64,000 nucleotides of DNA, from assembly GCA_043228905.1 (NCBI GenBank), contig JBHGNT010000011.1:21638001-21702000 (forward strand), in the 5' to 3' direction. The notes below the pieces were generated by a model, which worked only from the letters and a program-made list of their open reading frames with translations, was not told the DNA's origin and searched no databases. Source of the DNA: Azolla caroliniana (taxonomy: Eukaryota > Polypodiophyta). The position numbers and the translations under genes were made by a program. Positions 48,441 through 59,683 of the stretch are shown piece by piece. Position 1 is the stretch's first letter; every line of letters starts with the position of its first letter.

Positions 48441-49689
48441 TGACCCAAAGAAAAGCCCAAAATCTAGAAAATACATTAATGAGAGTCACATTGAAGCATG
48501 CAAAAAGTATAGCACTCTTTCAAGTAATCTAAAGATATTTTAAATATTGTTGCCACAAGTGAGCATAGTTATTTGTGTTAGATATAGGGAAGTCTTATAA
48601 TCAAGATTGTGTATATATATTACCCAAGAATATGTTGAGCATATGCCCATTGCTAAAAACATGATATTGAATTTCCTTGAGTGATTGTAATTAAGCCAAA
48701 CTGTGATTTGTTCATGATTGACATCACCCCCTACACACAAATTCAAAACGGGCCTACTTAGTTAATTTAAAGGAAAAAGTAAACGAAGACAGAAACGATT
48801 ATATGTATATGATCACTTTAACTTGTTTGACAATGCCACATGTTGATGTTTTTGAATCTAATAATGGCACTTTCTAACATATGTTATTAGTGTGAAGCCT
48901 ATAGTTTTAATAACTTCCATTTATATATAAATGAGTATGTAGATCTAGATAAGAGAAAGATAAAAGTACAATACGTTATAACATTGAATTCATGATCTAT
49001 AAAAAAAAAGTATACGTGGCCCCCGCATGTTTAATATATATGACATCTAACTTGGTACACATAGTGTACCATTTATCCTTGCTTTTAGCTCAAGCATACA
49101 TATTCCAATTCTCTAACTTAATGCCCCAAGCTTGGCCTACAAGAATATTTGTTGCGGAACGTGGAAATAAGGAATCCGTAAGCCATCGTTGTATTGTAGA
49201 TATGAATGGTGAAAGTAGGCCAAAAAATAGAAGCTAACTATTTGGATTACCTTGTATTCTAACCTTTCTTGCTTCAAAGTGACCTAAAACATGTTGAATT
49301 TTTTTATTTTTTCCAAAAAAAAAAACACTACTCCGCATTAGTTATCAAACAAAGTACATCAAAGACCAACAAATTTCAGCAAAACTCACTTTGGTCTCCT
49401 CCCTAAAGTGATCATAGTCCCCCCCCCCTCATTTACAACAAAAGTATCCCATCAACTCTTTTAACATGGTCACTAATGGAAGCCATTGGTGGAAACAACC
49501 ATCTGGGTGCTTGGTAGTTCCATTTAGGCCCTGATGATGATCTAACCACCACAGGAGATCTGCCCCATTTCAACAAAAACTTTGATTGAGCTCTTTCAGC
49601 TTCATCTGATTCCCCGTGAATCGAATCATACCGTCCCCGCAATCAAGCTATCAGGTCGAACCAGATGTTTAACAACACCTCACCACATT
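48441..49689. other. Spacer, with one weak ORF on the - strand
   Basis: AT-rich and mostly featureless. On the - strand, 49642 to 49433 is open and reads with a plausible amino-acid mix (KFLLKWGRSPVVVRSSSGPK and KWNYQAPRWLFPP). It has no ATG at its start, a stop lies just upstream, and no family is recognised. It could be a lone exon or a pseudogene scrap. A poly-T then CCAAAAAA string near 49310 resembles a minus-strand LINE tail. Confidence 0.35.
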
Positions 49690-50703
49690 TTAACAAAAAA
49701 CAATGGACTATTGGCTGAATTTATTCATTGCAATCATTCACCCATATAAGGTTCATTTTTGAAATGATACACACAAGCGTAGTTATCAATGTCTTTTTAA
49801 ATTAAATTCTTGAAAGGAAAACAAATATAGCTATTGCACTTTTAAGACAACCGTAACTTGTAAGTAATCAGAAACCATTTCGTGCATTTTTTACTTGTTA
49901 ATCCAAAGGTTTGATGTTCTTCATGAAGAACATTAATAGTGTAGTCGATTTATTCGACACTTGATGGATGCTGCATTGATTGAGAATATATCATCCATGA
50001 TTGTATACCTTAGCTTATATGGAGACATGTTAGACACCTTCACTCACACAATGGAATTTGACACGTACTAAAGAATTGGCAAGTGACCTAAAGCATGTTG
50101 AATTTATTCATTTAATTGCTTAATTTAACCAAAAACACTGAATTATGCATTGATTTGATGCCATTGCGTTCATTAACTCATATAAGGTTCATTTTCGAAG
50201 TGATATACACATGTGTACATATTAATATATATTTAAATTAAATTATTGGAAGGAAAACAAATATCGCTATTGCACTTTAAAGACAACATGTTTGATTTGA
50301 CTTGTTCAATGTTAATCCTCATGTTTGATGTTCTTCATGGAGAATATTAGTAGATTTTGTTGATTTAACCAAAAAACAATGGACTATTGGCTGAATTGAT
50401 GCCATTGCATTCATTAACCCATATAAGGTTCATTTTTGAAGTGCATAATATATTTTAATTAAATTGCCAAAAGCAAAACAAATATCTTTCTTGCACTTTT
50501 AAGACAAATGTAGGTAATCCGAAACCAATTAACGATTTATTTGACTTGTTAATCCTCACGTTTGATGTTCTTCACAAAGAATATTAGTACTGCAGTCGAT
50601 TTATTCAATACTTGATGGATGTTGCATTGGTTGAGAATATATCATACATAATTGTATACTTTAGCTTATATGAAGACACGATAGACACCTTGGCTCACAC
50701 GTA
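49690..50703. repeat. Tandem array of three diverged units (about 240-430 bp)
   Basis: Unit starts near 49690, 50124 and 50364 are each marked by TTTAACAAAAAACAATGG or a variant, then CATATAAGGTTCATTTT, AAAACAAATAT, TTGCACTTT, TTGATGTTCTTCA and ATATTAGTA. Units 1 and 3 continue through GATTTATTCGACACTTGATG-like sequence and TTAGCTTATATG to GACACCTT. Unit 2 lacks this last part. No ORF is conserved. This is an old local amplification of non-coding DNA. Confidence 0.75.
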
Positions 50704-51155
50704 GTATGCACCTTACCTAATATAAGGAGATACACTAAATAGTAAATACATATTTGGACACCTTAATTCATGTAACACACTGCATGTTTGAAGGAATTTT
50801 ACCCATACGAAAGCATTGGCAAGTGTCACAATTTCTGAACAACAAAGCTTTAATTTGGTGTAATGACTATGAATGGTAATACAATATTACAATAGCGAAG
50901 CATAAGGGTGGTTGAGGACCGAGGTAAGCTTTAAAGATGGAAATAATGGTTCCATATTAATGTCACAAGAATACTCATGAGAGTATGAGAGTGTAGATTG
51001 AGGAGGAAGTGATTAGGCAAGTCTTTTTATAGGGTACAAAGTCTATAAAAGTATAGGGGAAATGGAAGTGCCAATATTTTCATAGCCAACAAAATGTCCA
51101 TTGCACCTTGGCATAAAAAGACGACCGGAAGCCGAACTAAGATTAAAACAATGAA
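50704..51155. other. 3' flank of the glyoxalase I-like gene
   Basis: Non-coding DNA downstream (on the - strand) of the VOC gene, likely containing its 3' UTR. No definite polyadenylation signal was assigned. Confidence 0.4.
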
Positions 51156-52649
51156 TTATGCCAAAAGTGCAAGAGACTTAGGGCTCATAATGTTGCTCAT
51201 AGATTTGGTGTTCATAGAGGGGCAAAATCCTCCATTCCCATTGCTAGTGCCATTAGAGAGGGGTTCAACGGGGAGATTTTCACAAGTGCACACCTCGATC
51301 ATGGCACCATCTGGATCATGGAAAAATATTTGTTCTACCATTACTCCTCCTTCCAACACTTCGGCCTTCACATACCTCATCCCAAGTTCTTTCAACCTTT
51401 GTTCCACTTCTTCAACCCCACCCGAGCACTACATTACATATCATGCGTCGGATTAGTACACAAAACCATTAATTAATCATGTCATTCAATGCATTGATAT
51501 CACTCCTCACTCATAGCGTTGGATTCGTTGAGAGTGAGTTAATTGATGTAACTATTTACAAGATTATGGGATTGCTTCTTAACAATGTAAATGACTAACA
51601 GAGTTGCCGAAGGCTCCCTAAAATAGAAAAATAAGAAAGCAGAAAAATATGATTGTTGAGGGTGAAGGTAATGATGGTGCAGAACTTGAGGAAATCATGC
51701 ATAATATGAAATGATCCCACCAAGATAATGAGGAGACTTGGCTTGAGATTTTCAGTTTTCAGGGCCATGCCTACATTCATACATGTTTGGTTGGTAATTT
51801 TTGTTGTCTTCTTATATGAGGTTTTCTCCTTGATTAGGATCTGAATCCTACCTAACCATGCAGGCTAAGTGAGGGGGTTTAGGGTTTCCTAGTTATTATT
51901 ATTAAAAAAAGCATGTAACGGAAGCCCTTACGATGTGTTGTCAAACCTTCATTTTCTGATATAGTCTTTTAGGTCATAAATATAAAAACAAAAACGTGTT
52001 TGCGATTGCAATGCATATTTCTTTCTTACTTGGAAAGAGATGTGATTGTCCTTGGGATTAATGATTTCCTTTTTCGGAAGGAGAGCTTGTGGATCTGGTG
52101 TCTGGATTAAGTGTATCCCTATGCCGTAGTTGAACAACCTGGTCACGAATAATAAAGAAATACACATTTCCAACCCAAATGTTAGCAATGATGCATTACG
52201 ATCCACGGTAAATTTATTGTTGATCGTTTCTTGATGTAATGAATAAATAAGCTAACTAGCTTATAGGTTAGATCTATTATTACCATTGAGCCAATGAATA
52301 GTTGAATGGTTATAATCGATTTAAACTATTGCAATAATCGCGATCATCATCCAATGCACTAAAATGGAGTTTTTTTTTCATTATGTATGGGTGTGTTCTC
52401 AATTTGAGCTACTTAGCATTGCATTGCATTAATCAATTTTAATCAGCAATCATATTTTAGATCCTTCCCATTGTGGCTAATGCATAATATAATAACGCCG
52501 TACCATGCTCCATCAAAATCGAATGATCCCGGTCGTTTGATCGACATGAAACCCAAGACTTCTTCATAGAAAGCAACCGATTTCTCAACAGACGTGCACA
52601 AGAATGACACGTGGTTGATGGAAGAAATAGGTAATGGTCGAGGCCTCAT
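51156..52649 (-). CDS. Glyoxalase I-like VOC-fold protein (3 exons)
   Basis: Small plant protein of the vicinal oxygen chelate fold, annotated in plants as lactoylglutathione lyase/glyoxalase I family. Exons on the - strand: 52649-52504, 52138-52030, 51428-51156, with GT-AG introns. They total 528 nt (175 residues) in one frame, and the first junction splits a Trp codon. Key segments are SSINHVSFLC and YEEVLGFMSIKRPGSFDF in exon 1, LFNYGIGIHLIQ and INPKDNHISFQ in exon 2, and EQIFFHDPDGAMIEVC in exon 3. The NH, GIH, NH and IE positions match the usual metal-ligand sites of the fold. The C-terminal tail (after about residue 135) is Ser/Asn/Gly-rich and variable. Many plant members of this subgroup have no proven glyoxalase I activity, so the substrate (methylglyoxal-glutathione hemithioacetal or other) is uncertain. 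No stops or frameshifts were seen. Confidence 0.9.
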
Positions 52650-53240
52650 ATCTTCCGAAATGTGATTAGAGTTTCAAGTGACTGGGATCGATTGACTCAA
52701 TCCGAAATTAACAAAATGGATCAAATTAACAAAATGTGCAAATATCACACACAATAGGGAAGGGAGGGGGTGGGAATGTGGATTATTTTGTGAGCTTAGA
52801 TCAATGTGTGAGGAAGGCAACAATTTATAGATTGGGATGGCAACTATAGTTTGTTAGAATGGTGGAGGGAATTGATTAAACGAGGAAGAAAAGGAAGAAA
52901 GAGGGATAGATCGATTTGTGTTATTTTATTGCGAGAGATGGGCACACAATTTATAGATCGAATCGATGACACCTCATTTAACAATGTGTCCAAAGGGTAG
53001 AGTTGAATTAATCAAATGACGTGTAGAGAGAGAATGAGGGATTTGTGTTTGCGTTTATTATTTTATTTTAGAAGATTAGGTGCTCTTGCTTTTCTGGCGA
53101 ATATTGCGTTGCCTCCGACCCATTATGTATCATTCATTTTCTAATATAAGTTTGTCCCTCATGCTCCAAAAGGGGAAAAAAAGTTGTTGCTGGGTCTACA
53201 AAGGTGGAAGTGAATGGATTAAATGACGTGGATAGAGAGA
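52650..53240 (-). promoter_or_regulatory. Candidate promoter of the glyoxalase I-like gene
   Basis: On the - strand a TATAAATTG box (52822-52829) lies about 175 bp before the start codon, and a second copy of the same context occurs near 52950. TGACGTG, an ACGT-core bZIP site read on the + strand, occurs at 53017-53023 and 53224-53230, each followed by a (G)ATAGAGAGAG-like or GTAGAGAGAG string. This suggests a small promoter duplication. Regulation by bZIP factors is an inference from motifs. Confidence 0.35.
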
Positions 53241-56200
53241 GGATGGAAAATAGAACGAGAGAATGAAAAGATCATTATACGACCCCTTGGTTAACCCCTA
53301 TGACAAAAGCATCCGAAGAACATCAAACTAGAATATTAAAACATCATGTGACAATAAATCAATGCCAAGCTGTGACCTCATCACCTTGTTTATTCAAACA
53401 TACACTTCACATTTTTGGATTTGTTTTAAAATGAACATTTAGCCATCTTGCTTTTTCTTTATGAGCAATATAGTTTTTTGTATTCCAGAAGATATTTCAA
53501 TACATATTGGCATGTTCCAACCACTCAATTATTTTCTTCCCTAGCATACTTTAAAATCCTATGCTCAACAACGCCCTCATTTTTGACTCCAAGTCACATC
53601 CACTAATCAATTAATTCTTATCAACTCGACATCTTTTGGGACCTATTTGCTTGGAGTTCCTTTGAGCTTATTGAGTACTTCGTCGTATGGCCAGTACAAC
53701 AAGTTCTTTGTCACTAGGTTATAATTACATGTGTAAATTTAATGTTTCGTTATGCATTAAATTAGGTGAGTTGGTGTAACAACTTTTGGAGGCTTTCTTA
53801 TTGAAAAGTGTGGGGTTTAGATCTAGTCGCCTAGGCTTGTTGGCAAGATAAATTGCCTTTATGTGTGCTCTTTTAACCGGGAGATGGGATTTGACGTGGT
53901 TGGTTACGTCACAATACATTGCTAGTATTTTCTTTGACATGTGAATTGACGTGATATGCTACAATCAGCATTTGAATCAAGATCCTATTATAAGTTTGGA
54001 ATATCGACATATATGGTACTCCATTTAGATAGAGTTTAGGTTGAGATATCCTAATATTATAAGGTATGAATTTAGATCTAGATATTTTTAATTTGAACTA
54101 CTAAAGATCACATGGTAAAAAGTGATGTCCTGACTAGGGTTTTATTGACCTGAAGAGTTGTCACCGTAAGATCCAACCTTTATTGGATTCATTACCAACG
54201 AGAAGTTGTTGAATTGGGCTCCATGGTGATCATGCACATCAATAGACATACATGACCGCTTAGAGATTTAGACAACTCCCATTTAAATAGACTTGGCTAG
54301 AGTTTATATATGACAAAACTTTGATTGTGCTATATATAATCCTTTTATAATTTTTTGAGAAATGCATGCTTAAAAGAAATACTCGAGTAAAGTTGTTCAA
54401 ATTAGAGCATCAATCATTCAATCAATGTATGTTATCATGCATATTAACAAATGAACCATTCTAGAGGGACAAAATATCTCTTCCCGATTTGACTAGGCCT
54501 TGTGTTAAAACCCCTACATACCATTTGCTCAAAAATGTGTTATTTTCATCTAGGATATCCAAGCAAAACAAAAGCCTCAAGCACTTTACATGTTTCAAAT
54601 AAAGTCGAGTTCATGATGAGTTTGGTCTAATGTGGATATCATGCAACTCGTTTTACTGGCATAGTTAACATGGTTCGAATCTTTATGCTTCGAAGGATGG
54701 ATTCATTGCAAACAAAGCAATATAATTGTTCTTCATTAGAACTGTGACATTTTTATTCTTATATAACGTAAAAATTGTATTCATCATAGTAGGTGTGCAC
54801 GATACTATAAACTTACAATTTTTTATAATCACGTTAATAATGCATTAATGAACCCCTTTACATCAATGTGATGTAAACTCTCTTGCCAGACTCCAGTAAC
54901 AAATGGAAAGAAATTTGGCTTATCAATAAAATGCACGAGATTCTCTCTAACACTGGTCAACCAAACAAATAATCAAGTGAGAATATTGCAATATTTTTGT
55001 GAATTTAGTATTTAAATGCAAGCAGATATTTTGAAAGGCATATTGGTATGAATCTTCATGCCATGATGTAGACCAATTATGGGGGTGTATGCTCAAATCT
55101 TGAGTTTTTTGTTTAGAGGAAAAAATTGCATTGCAAACCCTACGTCTAGCAAGATTGTACGTGCCAAGCTCAAAATATGTAGATTATTTATATTGTAAAC
55201 AAATCCAACAAGGAATTAACGTCCTGAATGCAATAAATTGACATGCCATGGTATTACATATAGTGAACTTCATGCAACAATGTCATTAAAACGTTTGCCA
55301 TTATGTCTTTATGTATATTTCCAAACTAATTGGATCCAATATCAGAATATAGGTTAGCCTCACTATGGGATAGAGGGCTATGATAATGATGTGGGTCTTG
55401 TCTCTTCCAAAACCGAAATAATCCTCTTGTGCCTTTATCTCTCAAATACATATAGAAACACTGGGCCCAGTGATGTACCCATCTGTTCCATCCATAATTA
55501 GACTTGTTAAGTTTGTCATGTTTTGCAGAAAAACTATAAGCATAATCAATAAAATTTTCAATAATTTGGTATACCAAACCTGTTTTCGTTTTCTTTTTAT
55601 GATGCATCATTGACATTTTGGAAAACATTGGGCATGCTAACATTAATCAAATAAAATTGTGGTGTAACCCAAACATAAAAACTTGCAGCCTTAGTATTGA
55701 ACCTTCTTATGGGCATTTGAATCCCACCTTGCCATTAAATATTGATCTTTCACGAGGGATATACTTTCCTAATAAAATAAAACAGAAAGTGTGTATGCCT
55801 CATGATGCTTGACCAATCTTGGCACCAATATGCATTAATGTTCATTTCTAATATAATTTTATTGTTCATGCTTACAAGAAGAAAACAATAGAAAAAATGA
55901 TCGTCCCTTGGATTTATTCGATGGGGCATAAAATGATCAAGGCTTACAATAAAAATAGCATTGGAAAATGCTGCCATAAAATAACTTTGCAAACATTTAT
56001 AGGAAGCTAAACTCAAGAGTTTGACATGTTGATGAAACAATTTCATAAGGATCACAAGTTCACCTTCTTAGAGAGCGTTAAAGCCAACAAATTATGAAAA
56101 TGGAGTTTCATAATACATTATATGGTGAGTATTATTACTACATCATTATGCTTTTTGAATGTGTCTAATAAACAATTAAAACCACAAATAGTGGAAATTA

Positions 56201-57255
56201 GGATCTTACTTTTGCATGTTCATTAATTTATTCATCTTTTAATGAGAAACTTGTCATATTCATTCTATATCTCGTAAAACACAATATTCTTCCAATTTCA
56301 AAAGCAAAAGCATAAAGTGTACCTTTTATATTGTTGCTCAATGTATCTTAAAGCATATAACCTAAATCCATTCAATATCACTATAACCAAAATGTCTTAC
56401 AATCACAACAATGTAATACCCAGGTAGCGGCGCAAGGTTATTGTTGTTGCTCCTATTTGACCAAAAGTTGGTGTAAGGGATGCAAAAACACTTTGCCACA
56501 TAACGCTCAGACTTTGGTTTTAGGCAAAAAAAACGTTTGAGGGACTAAAAAACGGCACAAAAATGGAGCCACAAAGGGCCAAGTGTAACGAACTATAAAA
56601 GATGACAAATAAGATACAACAAAGTGTTGTATAAGAACACAAAAACACATAACATAAGAGACATTCAGAAGTACATAAATTTCTCCCCTTCACACATTCG
56701 TCACAAGCATGATTACAATATCTGGTGGAGAGATTTTATGTCACATTTGGTAGTTGGTAAAAACATGTACAATCAAATGGCACCTCCTAGGTCACCGATT
56801 CACCAACTAAAAGAAAAGAAAGAAAGAAAGATATATCAACATCGTCAAAGACCAAATTTGGCCCATGAGACAATTGGTCACAAATTTACAATAACGGGAT
56901 GGGTACCCAATCATAGAAAATAAAAATAAAACATAAATAAAAGAGTTTTAGCGTCGTACAAAAAATGTTATGGGGTGTAGCATGTTCTATCAAGGAAACG
57001 ACTATGTGCTTAGATTAGTTCATTTCCATCCAAGTCTCTTGAAAAGGAGCGTCGTGACTTGTGGTTTTGATCTAAATGGTCTCCCGGTCATAGCTTCTAG
57101 GCGGGTTAACTCATGTTTCCTTGTCTTCATAATTGCTTTTGCACGACAAGTGACTTTGAGGCCCAATATCAGAGGCCGTTTGGTTGTTCTTTGGTTTCTT
57201 GCTTCAATGAGGGACAGGTCAAGTGGTGCAGGTGTGTCCATGTTCATCGTCCCCC
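53241..57255. other. Long gene-free spacer
   Basis: About 4 kb of AT-rich DNA without supportable genes, RNA genes or strong repeats. An open frame at 55326-55643 (- strand) and others are short and show no family features. Confidence 0.45.
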
Positions 57256-57259
57256 TTGT

Positions 57260-57660
57260 CCTTGAAAAAATTCAGTGGTTATGTGTTGGTGAATATTATA
57301 AAAGTTATGGTTAACATTTGCAACTTATTCGAGTCTCCATGTCGTTCTAGTTCTAAGATATACTTGCCTAGTATCTTTATATTCAACGTATCTTTATATT
57401 CAACATATCCAAGTATTTCTTTGTATTTTTCCTTTATCTTGATGTAAGCTATACACTTGCATGTAAAATGATACTCATCCTCTATCTCTGTGTGACATAA
57501 TCTACATATCCTTTCCTCTATGGGAACTCCATTAGCATGACCATTTTCAATCTCAAGTTGGTGGGATGTTACTCTAAATTGTCCAATGGCAACCCTTAAT
57601 GCATTTGGTAAGAATGTATCTAGATCTTTTGGTTGTACAATAAACCCTAACTTCTGAGAA
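57260..57660 (-). pseudogene. LINE ORF2 C-terminal remnant
   Basis: Read on the - strand from about 57615, the translation shows LPNALRVAIGQFRVTSHQLE, then ERICRLCHTEIEDEYHFTCK. This is a Cys/His zinc-binding piece typical of the end of some plant LINE ORF2 proteins, and resembles the remnant at 33580-34510. It then runs into AT-rich sequence with a duplicated 16-mer TATCTTTATATTCAAC (about 57367-57400). Only this fragment is recognisable. An adjacent short - strand frame at 57020-57247 may be more of the same element but is not convincing. Confidence 0.55.
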
Positions 57661-58858
57661 ATGCATGAAGTGTTCCTTATAGTACAACATTTTAGATGGG
57701 AGTGACTCTAATTGGAAGGTTCATGGTTTAGGGTTTACAAGATTTTAGATGAGAGATGGACATGCATCACCTACCTACCATTATGTCCATGATATGGTAG
57801 TTTGGTTACAAAACATTGAAGGCATACACATTGTTACTTATTTACCACAATAAACACTACAAAAATTGGCTTCCAACGATGACCCTTTCTTAGGTCAGGT
57901 GTGACACCTCAAGATATTAACAAACAAGTGCACAACCCACAACTGTTGCAAACATCTCCAATTTTGAGTCGAGCTTGATAAACATCATATTGTTCTTAAA
58001 TGTTTGATGATTTTTTGGGAAAAGAATAATGTTTGATGATGTTTATCATGATCCCCACTCATCATTGCGCTCACCCTTAGGAGGAGGTCGTGGTTGTGGG
58101 TGAAGGTGGAATGTCATAACTTGGATGATGGCGTTTAAGAGCTAAATACCTCTTGTTGCATTGTTTGGCCTGTATGGATTGTTCAAGGGTAAACACTTGG
58201 TTTTAACCCAATGAATCAACAAAAATCCTATTATATGAAGAGAGCAATTGCAATTTGCCATACCTTTATTGATCAAATGATTAAGTTTCTCAGATTTATA
58301 GCTTAAACCAACCCAATGCAATGAAGTAACAATAAGGAGCATATTGAAAGGAATATGGATGTGCAATATTTTGCTTGCATTGGTCATATGGTGTTTTGGG
58401 TATGTGGCGCCAAGCATGGTTACTTAGAAGGGAAAATTCACTCGTGGAATCCAAATTTGGTGCATCATGTCATTTATTTTTGAAAGATTTAGACTATTAT
58501 TGGATTGGTCATATTTTTGTTTATAGTGTTGCACATCTTTTAAGTTCGATCTAACATTACATATTCGCAAAACTTTAGAGTTTATTCTACTTTATAAAGA
58601 TTTTATAGTTTGCATTTTTTTTAACCTCCCCATGCAAGAACTTTACTAATGTGATAAAATTATTCAACTATAAACGTGTCTAACCTTTAGATACGTTAAG
58701 TTTCATAGCTTTAGCTATCTATCATTACCTCTTACTTAGAGAATGCTTCTAAGTATTATTTATTTAAACTCTACTCTTACAATTTCCCTATTTTTATTTT
58801 CATTTATAGTTTAAACAATGACTTTTTCTTCAACTTTTTTAGAGCCTTCTATGTTAAC
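57661..58858. other. Gene-free spacer
   Basis: No gene, RNA or repeat recognised. Short open frames only. Confidence 0.45.
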
Positions 58859-58980
58859 ACCTAGGTTTTGCTACCATTCATATATTATACTACATTCTAC
58901 TTTCGCTTTGTTGTCTCGAACCTAGGTTTTGCTACCATTCATATATTATACCAGATTCTACTTTCGCTTTGTTGTCTCGA
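58859..58980. repeat. 61-bp tandem duplication, two copies
   Basis: Units 58859-58919 and 58920-58980, starting ACCTAGGTTTTGCTACCATT and ending TTGTTGTCTCGA, abut exactly and are almost identical. This is a recent local duplication. Confidence 0.92.
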
Positions 58981-59545
58981 ACTTAAGAGCACATGGGTGT
59001 CAACTCTAGTTTCCTTGATAATCTTCATATTAATTCTCGTGGAAAATTAAAGCAACCAAAAAAGACACAGATGCACATGCACATTCACATGAAATATGCA
59101 TTCATGTTTTGGCCATTTGAAACAAATATTGGTCAATCATGAAGCACAAGAAATGATCAAAATAATTAGAACATCAAATTACAACTTGATGGTCACTCAA
59201 ATGGAGTCTACTATCAAGCTACTAAAGAGAAATGGATTATTGAAAATTTTGTAATAACTAGCTTATTATACTAGAAACTTGTCAAGATCTAACATTTCTA
59301 TGCATTATGTTAAGTCAATCATTTATGATAGCCTATGCAACCGATGCATAAATATTTGAGTGTGAGGTATTGTATTTTAAGGATTTGGGGCATCTCGTTA
59401 TTCATAAGTTCAACAAAGGAGAAACATTGTTGAGATATTTTGACTAACTATGATGGTAGAAGTTGATGATTATGTAATGTTAACCAACTATTACTTCTCG
59501 AAATGATCCTAGAATTTCCTCCTAAATCATGAAAATAATATAGTC
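58981..59545. other. Gene-free spacer
   Basis: AT-rich, with no recognisable feature. Confidence 0.45.
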
Positions 59546-59547
59546 CT

Positions 59548-59672
59548 TTTTTTCTTTAAGAAACAGATACTACATTAGTATTAGAAAACGCCATAAGGCT
59601 ATGCATACAAGATATACCATAGATCCCTTGTATTTTTCTAAATTCTAACCATCGGCTTAAATAAATACTTTG
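59548..59672 (-). mobile_element. LINE-tail fragment abutting a LINE of opposite orientation
   Basis: This segment is a close copy of about 4660-4778: GATACTACATTAGTATTAGA, AACGCCATAAGG, ACAAGATATACCA and GGCTTAAATAAA. It is preceded by a T-rich run, so it is a minus-strand 3' end. Similarity stops near 59672, where the + strand LINE begins. Either the new LINE inserted into this old tail or the two formed together by an inversion event. Confidence 0.65.
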
Positions 59673-59683
59673 AGGATTCGCGT

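Noticed and set aside
57020-57247. Open frame on the - strand next to a LINE remnant
   Set aside because: It may belong to the LINE but shows no clear domain, so it was not called as a gene.
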